From positions 34,899,596-34,963,595 of the forward strand of contig NC_012879.2 in the NCBI RefSeq assembly GCF_000003195.3: a DNA stretch of 64,000 nucleotides, written 5' to 3'. The notes under the pieces were generated by a model. It worked only from the letters and a program-made list of their open reading frames with translations, made no database searches and was not told where the DNA came from. Source of the DNA: Sorghum bicolor. Lineage: Eukaryota; Streptophyta; Magnoliopsida; Poales; Poaceae. Numbering within the stretch: the first letter of the stretch is position 1; the number at the start of each line of letters is the position of its first letter. Of this stretch, positions 22,964-33,278 are shown piece after piece. The position numbers were made by a program, and so were the translations under genes.

Positions 22964-24901
22964 ATGGCGGCTTATGGGCTAGATGTTGAGTGTCCACACA
23001 TTTTTGATGGCACACACTTTGCACAGTGGAGAAATTGGATGACATGCAATTTTAAATTTATTTCTCCTCAAATATGGTGGATCGTAGATGTGGGCTTTTC
23101 TTGTGCAATTGATAAAAAGGTTGCAACTCAAGCGCAAAAGAAATGCCTACATCTTGATTGCCAAGCTACTAACATCTTCTACTCATCTATGAAAGATAAT
23201 ATATTTGGTGAGATCATGGATATGAAGTCCGCCCATGAGATTTGGGTATTTCTCAAAAAGAAATATGGGGCAATATCCAAAGAGGATGATGTGCCAAAGG
23301 TGGGCACAAATGAGGATGTGGAGCATGACCACAACATGGTGGTTGTGGAGGATTGCTCCACCTCATTGTCAAGTGAAGAAGATGATGATCATTCTACAAG
23401 AACACTTGACAAGGACGATGATGATGCCACACGTGATGCAAATCATGATGCTACTACATGCACACTTGGTGATGAAGATGATGGCTATGAGAGTGATGCT
23501 TCCACAAGCTCATCTACTACATCGCCACATTGCTTCATGTCACATGGTGACACTAAGGTATCTATTGGTGATGTGATTGTTGATTGTGATGATCCAAATT
23601 TTGAGCTTATATGTAGACTCACCAAAGCTTTAAGAAATGAGATGGCTAAAACAAGTAAATTGAAAAATGAAAACTCATTTCTAAAGACCACATGTGAACA
23701 ACAAAAGCATCTACTTTATGTTACTACTTGTTCACATGAGGAGCTAAAATTGGTTCATGAGGAACTTTGTGTTGCTCATGATAACTTAGTAAAAGATCAT
23801 GCTTTTCTCACTAAGAAGATTTCTAATGAAGAAATTAAAACTAGTGAGAGCTCATCACTTGGGTCAAATGATCAATCACATATTGTTACTAACCCTTGTG
23901 ATGTAGGCAAGAAGCATGTATCCACCTCTTGTGATGATTTATTGTTTATGCCATGTTCTTCACATACAAATGCTTGTTCTACTTCTTTGTCTTGTGAGAC
24001 TAACCTTTTTAAGGAGAACAATGAGCTCAAAAATGAAGTGAAGAATTTGAGCAACAAGTTAGAGAGGTGCTACTACTCAAAAGTCACCTTTGAGCATATA
24101 TTGAAGACTCAAAGAATCTATGGTGACAAGTGTGGCCTTGGCTTCAAGAAGAAGATGACAAAGGGCAAAAGAAAGCAAGAGAAAGAAAAGCTCTCTCATT
24201 TCATGTGCTACCGGTGCCATGAAGTGGGACATCTTGCAAATGGTTGCCCAAACAAAGAGAAGCTCAAGAAGATGAAGGAAGAAGAGAGGTTAAAGCATGT
24301 TAAGTGCTTCAAGTGTCGCACTTGGGGTCATCTCACCTCAATGTGCCCAACCAAGCAATTGGTGAAGCATCAAACGAAGCCTCAACAAAAGCCACAAGTT
24401 GAGCATGAAAAGAAGCCCCAAGCTCAAGTCAAGATCAACCATGAAGATGGTGGTGACATGGGGATGATGAAAAAGAAGACAAGAAGGGGAGGTAGACAAT
24501 CAAGATCATCAAAAGACCTCTCCCACATCAAATGCTTTGAGTGCAAGAATGATGGACACTTTGCCTCGAAGTGTCCTACCAAGCTTGAGAAGAAGGCTCA
24601 AGCAACTCTCAAGAGGCAAGGCAATGAGAAGCAACACATGAGCAAGGAAGAAAAGGCTCAATCCAAAAGAAGTTGCTACTTATGCCGGGAAAGGGGACAC
24701 ATGGCTTATTCATGTCCCCTAGGTAATAATTCTAAGCCTATTTCAATTAATGATAATACTATGCTTAGAAAGGATGGTAATGGTACCTCTATGGTTGCTA
24801 TTGCAAAACATCCCGCTACTCATACTAAGGCTATGCCTAAGTATGTTGCACCTAACTTGAAAGGACCCAAACTAGTTTGGGTACCATCAAAAAGTGGATG
24901 A
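22964..24901 (+). CDS. gag: Sirevirus Gag, 645 aa, four zinc knuckles
   Basis: Intact ORF starting MAAYGLDVE 37 bases after the primer site. Residues about 1-110 match the copia Gag N-terminal domain (FDGTHFAQWRNWM, then HEIWVFLKKKYG). An acidic low-complexity stretch follows (about 110-185), then a coiled-coil-rich middle. Four CCHC knuckles start at residues 415, 448, 524 and 571, each C-X2-C-X4-H-X4-C. The C-terminus GPKLVWVPSKSG resembles the point where a full Sirevirus runs on into protease, but here a TGA ends the frame. Gag should form particles and bind RNA. An open Gag in a very young element suggests that it functioned until recently. Confidence 0.9.
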   Translation: MAAYGLDVECPHIFDGTHFAQWRNWMTCNFKFISPQIWWIVDVGFSCAIDKKVATQAQKKCLHLDCQATNIFYSSMKDNIFGEIMDMKSAHEIWVFLKKKYGAISKEDDVPKVGTNEDVEHDHNMVVVEDCSTSLSSEEDDDHSTRTLDKDDDDATRDANHDATTCTLGDEDDGYESDASTSSSTTSPHCFMSHGDTKVSIGDVIVDCDDPNFELICRLTKALRNEMAKTSKLKNENSFLKTTCEQQKHLLYVTTCSHEELKLVHEELCVAHDNLVKDHAFLTKKISNEEIKTSESSSLGSNDQSHIVTNPCDVGKKHVSTSCDDLLFMPCSSHTNACSTSLSCETNLFKENNELKNEVKNLSNKLERCYYSKVTFEHILKTQRIYGDKCGLGFKKKMTKGKRKQEKEKLSHFMCYRCHEVGHLANGCPNKEKLKKMKEEERLKHVKCFKCRTWGHLTSMCPTKQLVKHQTKPQQKPQVEHEKKPQAQVKINHEDGGDMGMMKKKTRRGGRQSRSSKDLSHIKCFECKNDGHFASKCPTKLEKKAQATLKRQGNEKQHMSKEEKAQSKRSCYLCRERGHMAYSCPLGNNSKPISINDNTMLRKDGNGTSMVAIAKHPATHTKAMPKYVAPNLKGPKLVWVPSKSG

Positions 24902-27900
24902 TTGTTTGTAGGTACCATTGGCATTGGAGGCTTGATTCAATTAATTTATATTATTCATATGATTGAGTCAAGTATTGAAGCTTAGTGCTTATCTCATCCC
25001 AATGCCATGACAAGATAAGTGAAGTCCAAGTGTGCTACAACATACAAGTGTCATATTCAAGTTGTGGTGATTTATTGAATTATTTAATGGCTTGCAAATA
25101 CATGAGTTGAAGCTTGCAAATTAGATGATCATAAGCTAACCAAGGTATATCTTTGTTGATCACATTCTTTTGGGTGCATATGAGTTGATTGAATTGGATA
25201 TATATGCAATGTTGCTTACTATAAGATGTTTGAATGGATTAAATGCTTAGTAATCAAGTTTGGATTGATTTGGGTTGGATAAGTTCATAAGATAACATTT
25301 ATTAAGTGGATTGAATGGATATATGTTTTGTGAATGCATTCAATCAAGTTGATTTCAAGTTTGGTTCAAATTGAACAAGTATAGCTAAATTGCTTGAAAT
25401 CTGTCCAACATTGAGAATCTGAGCTAGCTGAGATCAAGTCTGAGTTTGAGTGACCAAATATATTTGGAATGGCTTGAAATTTGGTATGCATGCTGAACAA
25501 TTATCAGAGAAGATGCTGTAGAAATTTCCTGAGAATTGGATAAGGGATACTTCGGTTTTGGAGTAGATCTTATCAGCTATAGTGCAGCAGTTTTCAGCAT
25601 GTAGCAGTGGTGGAAGAATTGAAATCTGGTAGCAATCTAAAATTCAAATAAATCTCAAATTTTTACAGCTGCTAGATGACTTAGTGAGTCACATCTCCAC
25701 CAAATTTCGTGGTATTTGGATCTGTACATTGTGAGATATGAATATTTCTTTAGAGTGTACAGAATCTGCCAGAAAAGTGACAATTATTGGATTGATCTAG
25801 AGTCACTTCAATTGAAAGGTGCTCAAGTTGGGAATATGATTATAAGTATTTGAGGCACCTGAGTTTGGTTTTGAATTGATCTAGAAGCATGACAAGTAAT
25901 GAGTACAAGGTCATTTGATTGTGAAATGTACTTGGTGTACACATTTGGTACTCAAATTGAAGATCTAAATCAAACTCAAGATGAAGATGAAGTTTAAGTT
26001 CCAGTAACTATTGAAAATCATATGGTAGAAAGAAAAGGACTTGAAGAAGGTTTCATGGTTACTCATCATATTAAGTCCATCACTTGAATCAATCAATCAA
26101 AAGCAATTCAAGTGAGTATCAAAAATAGTTCTTTGGAGAGAGGTCACTTCTCCCTATGTGAGGGGCGTGCCGCCCGAGGAGTGGGTAAACCAAGTGTGGT
26201 GCTTGGAAGGCTAACATGGAAGTGGTGATCTAAAGGACATTTGAGATGCTTAGTTGAAGCAATCAAAAGGATTGATCAAGAGAGCAAGCAACACCCAAAA
26301 GAGAGCTAGTCATGATGTTCAAGTGATATTATTAATAGTTCTCTCATGCAAGCAATGATCAAGAAAAGATGAAGCAAGCCAACCACAATAAAAGATAGTG
26401 CACTTGATCATAAAGTGGTTTTCATTTCATATGGGTGAAGAATTGATCTATCAATTGGCATTTATAATTGGTCTTCACCAAGCTTATAGTTGGACTTCAC
26501 ATTACTATTGGAGAAATGAATTGGAATCTATGTGACTATCCTCTTCTCCAACATAGCAAAGGTATCATTGTAATGTGCATGATCATTTCATCCCTTACTA
26601 GTATGCGGTTAGTGCATATAGTACATGCTTAATAGAATCATACATGACAAATGAAAAGTTTTAAATTCATAGCCTACCACTATTGCTTGATTGATTAGTT
26701 GATCTAGTGGTATGTATATGAGTTTGTTCATGAGCTAGTAAACCCAAGTACTTGATCTATTTTGGATTGCTAACAAGTGACAAGTACAACATTGGCAAGA
26801 TAACCCTTAAATGTGAGGTGTGAAAAAGCTTGTCATTGGTTCAAACCGGACTTGGAAGCTTAGGCAAATCAATTTAGTTCAAGTCAACACGTAAAAGCTC
26901 ATGATGATTAGAGTACAAGAACAAGACAACAATGCAAATGGATATCTAAACTCAAATGTTTCCTCAATTGGTATCCAACAAATGGTACTCATGATGATGA
27001 TAGCAAATGTTCAAGAAAAACAAACAAGTGGTTTCATACTAGAAGATCTTCATTTGGAAGAAGATTTCCATATGGTATCGGACAAGATATTTCAAATGAT
27101 ATCACATTTATACATATGGTATCTTTCATACGAGAAGGTGGTTCCACAAGTGATCCTCAACTTTAAGTGATCATCAAGTGAAGAAAGTTCCCTCACCAAC
27201 AAATTTGACAAGTGAATGACCCATGCTATGACATAGGGGGAGTTGCCCCACCAAACGGTATCAAGGTCAAAGATCCTATGTGGTATCTCAAGAGCAATTC
27301 AAGTAATATCATTCCAACACATGGTGATGTCCATAAAAAATGCAAGATTCAAGCCTCAACCATCTATCCCAATGCAATCCTTTGTCACAATGAGATTCAC
27401 ACTTTTTCAATTGGTATCAAGTGATTTAATTGGTATCACATACCTTTTATGGAAATTGATGACAAAGGGGGAGAAGTTGGAACAAAGATATGAGCATAGG
27501 ATAAGTTGGACAACAAAAGAAATGTTTCAAGTGGGAAGACCAAAGATGGACATGGACAAGGGAGCAACATTGAAGAAAAAGATGGATCAAAATTCTTGAA
27601 CATAAGAAGCACAAAATTCTTGAACATAAGAAGCACACAAGTAGGGGGAGCAAGCTCATGAACATTGATTAATTGCATTTGATTTGTGCATATTCATGTG
27701 CTTGCTTGCATTGCATAAGTTTCTAAAAATCAATATGCATGCTTGTGTGGTGTATGCTAGTTATAGAACTTGATTGATGATAACTAGCATGCATAGGTTG
27801 GTAGCTAGACTTGTGTTCTTCAAGTAAAAAAAACTAGACCCTTGCTTATAATGTTGATCTCACGGGGTTTTTAGTGTCTTTGTTGTCTAGCTACTCATGG

Positions 27901-28142
27901 TGCTAAGGATGGTGTACATTGAATGCTTCAAATGCTATCGATTTTGGTATCGAGCTACAAAGGTTTATTCTATACACCTTAGCACTTAGTAGGGTTTTGT
28001 GGTGCTTATCCAAATTTTGACATAAAGCTTAAATGTTGGATAAGTAGCATAAAATCCAAATCAAGTTAGCAATTTACACTTGTGTGAAGTGCTAGCTTGA
28101 AAAAGCTTATTTTCCATATCTTTATAGAGTTGTCATCAATTA
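24902..28142 (+). other. Non-coding Sirevirus interior, pol missing
   Basis: About 3.2 kb without any pol domain in six frames. It is AT-rich with only short ORFs of no recognisable family. GGGGGAG tracts at 27236, 27467 and 27644 repeat the core of the true polypurine tract. A 24-bp unit around TTCTTGAACATAAG is tandemly doubled at about 27591-27638. It may correspond to the region downstream of pol in full Sireviruses, joined directly to gag. Confidence 0.75.
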
Positions 28143-28158
28143 CCAAAAAGGGGGAGAT
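28143..28158 (+). promoter_or_regulatory. Polypurine tract of the Sirevirus
   Basis: CCAAAAAGGGGGAGAT lies directly before the 3' LTR at 28159. This is the plus-strand primer and typical of Sireviruses. Confidence 0.88.
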
Positions 28159-30571
28159 TGAAAGGTCCTTGTTTGGTTTTGGTAATTGAGTGACAACTTA
28201 GGTGGACTAATAGTGTTTATGTGAGATACACAGGAGATTAGTCCACAGGTGATTATGTGATGATGGAGGAGCTCATTGCATATGAGACATGACATGGAGT
28301 CATGTGACCAAGGTGGAGAAGATCAAGATGAGGCTTGGCTTGATGGACCGGTTGCAAGAGTGAAGGGCAAGTCGGAGACTTTGAAGCGAGGGACCGCGTG
28401 TGACGGTGAAGCTTGAGCAAGACTTGGCGCCGATGGACCAAGGCAACGGTGAAGAGCAAGTGAGGTCAAGATCGATGAACCAATACGGTCACGTGATGAT
28501 ATGAAGTGGATCATATCATTTAGTGATTGGTTGGTGCATGTGTTGCATCAACATTGGAGGAGATGGAATGGAAAGCGCCAGGCAAAGGTATAACCTAGGG
28601 CTTTTCTATTTCACCGGTCATAGGTGTGTAGAGAAGTTTATGACCGGATTTAGGATAGATGACCGTACTATCAAGAGGGGCAAACTTGTTTGCATATCGG
28701 TCATCTAGTGCCACTTGAGCGATCTAACTTTGCATACGTGTTATGATCGAGTGGCGTGGCAAGTTTGAGAGGCTAACTCCTTTGGGAAAATGTTTGTGAA
28801 AATGCTAACACACATGCACTTGGTGGTGTTGGCACACTTTTCAAAGGAGGTGGAGTTCCTAGGGTTGAGAGGCGTGTGGGTTCCTCTCTCCCTCCCGCCG
28901 AGCTTGCGAGGCGGGATTCGGCGCTTTTGAGAAAATTAAGTGCATATTTTCTATTGCGCCGGTGGGAAGTTTGGAGAAGTCGCGGGAGTGTTTCTTGCTG
29001 AGAAACACTCACCGGACGCTGGTGCTGGCAGCACCGGACGCTGGTCTAGATCGTCCGGTGTGGTGTCTGTGGCGCAGGTGTGCACCGGACGCACCGGAGT
29101 GAGTCCGGTGCTCAGCGTCCGGTGTGAAGGCGTTTTGCAACCCTCTCTGCGCACGAGTCCGGTGAGCACCGGACCGTCCGGTGCCCAGCGTCCGGTGAGG
29201 TCGCGAGTTTAACACCCTCTCTGCGCATGAGTCCGGTGTGCACCGGACGCGTCCGGTGTGGACTAGTTGAGCGTCCGGTGGTGCTGTGTCTGGCGCGAGC
29301 GCGTGGTAGCCGTTGGCGGCAACGGTCGACTTCAAACGGCTAGTGACACGTGGCGGTCAGCTGAGCACCGGACGCTAGGTGTGGAGCGTCCGGTGGCTTC
29401 CTGTGAGCGTCCGGTGCTCACGACTTTTGCCCAGTGAAGGGGCAACGGCTAGTTTTGCCCTTAGGGCTATAAATAGAAGTGGTGGCCGGCCTTGGCTGGT
29501 GCTGAGCACTCTTGGGACTTAGTGTCCATGCTTGGAGAGTGCTAGGAAAGCCTCTAACTCACTTGTGCTTGCAAGAGTGCGAATCAATAGCGAGTGAGTG
29601 ATTCTAGTGCGTTGCATTGAGAGATTGCATCAAGTGGCACTAGGTGTTCGTGTTGCAAGCCGGTGGTGCTTGTTACTCTTGGAGGTTGCCACCTCCTAGA
29701 CGGCTTGGTGGCTAGTGACTCCGTCGAAGCACGCAAGGAGATTGTGCGGTGCTCCGGAGAAGAGATTGTGAGGGGTACGGTGCTCACCCCGCGGGGATCG
29801 CGAAGAGCAACTCTAGTTGAGCGAGACGTGAAGAGCGACAAGTGGTCCGGCCGGGTCAAGTGCTAGAGCTTGTGGTAAGCACTCCACGTGGGAGAGTGTG
29901 ACTTGCGGGTCACCACTAGCAAGAGGACCGGCGGCAACCTTGGAGCTTGTCTCAACGGGGACGTAGCTTGGTGGCAACCAAGTGAACCTCGGGAGAAAAT
30001 CATCGTGTCAACATTGTTCTTCCCGTTGGTTTGCAAAATCCCTAATACAAGCTTGTTCTTACATTCATATACTTGTGCTTGTGTAGTTGCTCTTGTAATT
30101 AGTTAGCTTGTGTAGCTTGCTAGTTACCTTCTTGCTTGTGTAGCTAGAAGTAGTTCCCTTGCGTGACTAATTTGGTTTGTGTAACCTTGTTAGTCACATT
30201 GCTTAGTTTGTGTAGCTAAGTAAGTTGCGCTCTCTAATTTGGCATTAGTTGCCTTGTTATTGAGCTTGCTAGTGAGCTTAGGCTTTGTGCGCTTTGCCTC
30301 ACTAGTTTGTGTAGGAGCTCCCCCGGTTTGCAAAGTACTAGTTGCATAGGTTTGTGTGACCTTGCTTCTAGATTTGGTTAGGTGAGCTCTTGCTAAGGTG
30401 GCACCTTGCTTGCTTGTTTAGGATCTTTTCAAGGTGCTAGAGAACTTAGATAGAGGGGTGTAGTCTTGGCTAGACCGATAGTTTTAATTCCGCATTTGTT
30501 TCGGTTAGCCGACGCGATAAGTTTTAGAAAGGACTATTCACCCCCCTCTAGTCCGCCATCTCGACCCTTCA
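28159..30571 (+). mobile_element. Sirevirus 3' LTR
   Basis: This 2413-bp copy of the 5' LTR shows only one difference that I could find (one C fewer in the C-run near 30541). It includes a second palindrome cluster and a TATA box (29467-29476). Confidence 0.92.
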
Positions 30572-31029
30572 CCCGGAGGAATGAAATGCCCTTTGAAAGC
30601 CTCACGGAAAAGATTCCAATCAATCACCGTGTCAGGCGGTAGAGCTTCCCGGTACTGATTCCACCAGATGCCTGCCGGTCCTTGCAGTTGGTGAGCTACA
30701 TACTCCGCCTTCAAACCTTCAGTCAACCGAAGTAGGCGAAACTTTTGTTCTACCGTATTCAGCCACTCTTCAGCTTGAAGGGGTTCTTCAGCTTCTCTGA
30801 AAGGTGGGGGCTTCGTATCCATGAAGTCCTTGAAGCTACTGTACTGGTTAGGAGCTGGCCCTTCCTGTGCATTACAGCCACCCTGATTTGCCATACGATT
30901 GATGGTTTCAATGAGCATCCTCTGATTTTCCACCATCATTTGCATCAGCTCAGCTGGATTTGGTGGTGGAGGAGGAGGTGGTGGATTCATGTTTGCACGC
31001 TGTTCCGCACCCCGGGTGCCACGAGACAT
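30572..31029 (-). pseudogene. gag: Tekay-type gag, internal copy 2, N-terminal part (cut by Sirevirus)
   Basis: This is the first about 152 codons of copy-2 Gag, starting MSRGTRGAEQ, with eight prolines and then the FKDFMDTKPPPF, EEWLNTVEQKFRLLRL and WWNQYREALPP motifs of Ty3 Gag. It has sense codons where copy 1 has its first two stops. The Sirevirus splits the frame at 30572, and the coding sequence continues at 20493. A CTTTACAG acceptor-like sequence abuts the ATG. Confidence 0.88.
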
Positions 31030-31385
31030 CTGTAAAGACACAGTCAGTGAGTATTGATGATGACAAGATTTGCCGTAGAAGAACTTATACTCATGCCTGA
31101 AAGTATTCGAGAGAATAACTTCACAGAAAGGCACAATAATTCAATTCCACAAAACAACATCACCAATCCAACACACGACATAGATATCCGCAATACGCAC
31201 CACAACGGAAAACATCGGCATAACATAACGATCATATAGACTGCACATAGGGTCCATAAGGTTATTACACCATCACAGTACATGCCATGAGTCAAGGTCA
31301 AAGTTTCGAATTACAACATGGTTACAAAAGCACCACAACCGACTGGCACACAACAAAAGATCCTGCAGCAACTACTCACTACTCC

Positions 31386-32477
31386 CTACACTCCAGGCTC
31401 GTCGTCCGAGTCAGCGTCGAAGATCGCCTCTCCATCCTCGTCGCTAACCGGCTCAAGCTCCTCATCCTCCACGTCCTCGTGTAAAGGTGGTGCAGCCGCT
31501 GCTGGCCCATCAACCTCCATACCATCATCCTCGGCCACAATCACCTGAGATCCCACCTCTGGATACACTGGGATAGGGTGAGGAATAGGGTGTAGCAAGT
31601 TGTTGAGATGGTGAATCTCCACAAGACCAGCCTCAATCTGATCCTGTAGATAGTTCTCCCGCTCAAGCGACTGAACTCGGTGCATCTCCCATGCTTGGCG
31701 CCTGTTCTCCGACACGCGGAGTGCAGTATCTCTCTCACGGGTGAGCTGCACCAAGCGCTCCTGCAAGGTCTCCTTCTCTCTAGCTAACTGGCTCATCTAA
31801 TCCTGCTTATGATCTCTCTCTCTCTCTCTGATGGCTTTCACCCACTGCTGCCTCCGATACTCCGCAATGTCTTCCCAGTCATTGCGGTCCTTCTGAGCTT
31901 GCTCCAGGAGCCTAGCTTGCTTGCGAAACTTGCGAGCACGCTTTTCAGCCTTCCGCTGCATCTCCTGGGCCCTGCGAACAGCCACCATCACCTGTGCATA
32001 GGTGCCCTCTCGCTGACTGATCAGCTTGAGTACAGCCATCATAGCACTCATAGCAGGACTAGAGCTCTCAGCTCTCTCTCCTCTGCCTCGAACCAAAGCA
32101 CAACCATCAGCCTGTTTCCACCCCGCGGCTGTTGGGTCAGCACTAGGAATGGAGGCCGCTGGTCCTCCTGTCAGCTCCTCACCACACCTCTGACAGATGT
32201 CGAGCAGGATAGTCTGGGCTACAACCTGAGCTGCCTCCCAAGGAGTCTGCCCATCTGAGCTGCACGTCCAGCCCGTCCATGCATGCTTGTCCCCGTGTGG
32301 AGGGACAACTCCCTGCACAGCAAACCACTGGATCCCTCCTGTGCTCTCCATCCTCCACCAAGAATACTGAGGTGGCTCAGTATACCCAACAGTCCGTAAC
32401 ACTCTCCAGAGCAGGGTAGGAGTGCCAAACTCGTGCAAGAAAGTGTCACTGGGACGAGGTGAGGCGGGTGCGTCCAT
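31386..32477 (-). pseudogene. ORF0 of Tekay copy 2 (one stop)
   Basis: A frame of 364 codons has the same plan as copy 1: conserved domain at about 13-104, coiled coil at about 145-300 and acidic tail to 363. One CAG-to-TAG change at 31797-31799 (codon 227) breaks it. Copy 1 has CAG there, while its own stop near 11072 is TGG here, so the two copies decayed independently. A (CT)n run adds two codons (extra RE residues). The ATG directly follows CTTTCCACAG. The function is unknown. The position between primer site and gag rules out an env-like gene. Confidence 0.75.
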
Positions 32478-32722
32478 CTGTGGAAAGGAATGAGAATACC
32501 ATGGGTAAAAGAGGATTAGTTGAAGCAACATTTATTTATTTAAAAAGGGACGAAATTGTAAGGGAAGGAGCAGACAGAATGTATGTATGAATGCAACATG
32601 ATGCATGCACGAACCGTACGTCCTCACAAACTTAGAAAATTAATATTCTAACGGATATACGGTGGCATACATTCGTCTCTCGATACGGTAACTATCGGTT
32701 TACACATACGTTGTTAGAGTAC

Positions 32723-32962
32723 CTGCAGAAAACTTCATTTCAGCCCAACAATTCCCAATATATCACTCAAGAAAGCAGTAAACTAAGTGCACATTGCTTG
32801 GGCATGCCCAACATGCTCAAACAATGACACCACAACTACCCGAGAAATTAAATACTCCCCAATTAAGTTTCTTTCGTGGTTCCATGGTTTCGACATGTAG
32901 CCACTCCAGAAAACCACCGCGAACACTCCCCTAGACCGCCGTCTCTCACAGCTCCCACTTAC
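32723..32962 (-). other. Predicted leader intron, Tekay copy 2
   Basis: A donor CAG|GTAAGT at 32962 and an acceptor TTTTCTGCAG ending at 32723 match copy 1. The span is 240 nt because of small deletions, including one next to the donor at about 32942. Confidence 0.5.
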
Positions 32963-33265
32963 CTGAGCGTAGGTGCGACGTTGCATAATTTAAATCTAGC
33001 GACATATATGGCTAATTCACATATGAAGGCTACCTCCACCATTAGACCACAGGGTAGCATTGTGCGGTCATCACACATCCATACCTGAGTACTGCCGGAG
33101 ATGCATAAATAAAACCCCCCAAGTCAGTACTTAAATAGCCACCTAGAGTCCTTATGTGGGCAAGGAGGATTCGACCACTGGCATAACTTGATTACTTATT
33201 AAACACCATTTTATTTAAAAACTCTTTTGTTTTAAATACACAAACGCTGCATTTATAATGCTGAA

Positions 33266-33276
33266 CTCCGATGCCA
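33266..33276 (-). promoter_or_regulatory. Primer binding site of Tekay copy 2, damaged
   Basis: TGGCATCGGAG (minus strand) lies two bases from LTR 3. The following bases present in copy 1 are deleted. Confidence 0.55.
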
Positions 33277-33278
33277 GT

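Larger units (their letters stand above)
20499..30571 (+). mobile_element. Nonautonomous Sirevirus (Ty1/copia), gag-only, nested in Tekay gag
   Basis: This 10073-bp element inserted into copy-2 gag with target duplication CCCGG (20494-20498 and 30572-30576). The LTRs are 2414 and 2413 bp and appear identical except for a run of 7 versus 6 C near their ends. Sirevirus marks are an iMet primer site, many GTCCGGTG palindromes in the LTR, and several GGGGGAG tracts before the 3' LTR. It has gag but no protease, integrase, RT or RNase H, so it would need enzymes in trans. It is the youngest event in the window. Confidence 0.9.

Noticed and set aside
26901..27170. 89-codon ORF in the Sirevirus interior as an env-like gene
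   Set aside because: Too short, with no signal peptide, membrane segment or recognisable motif.
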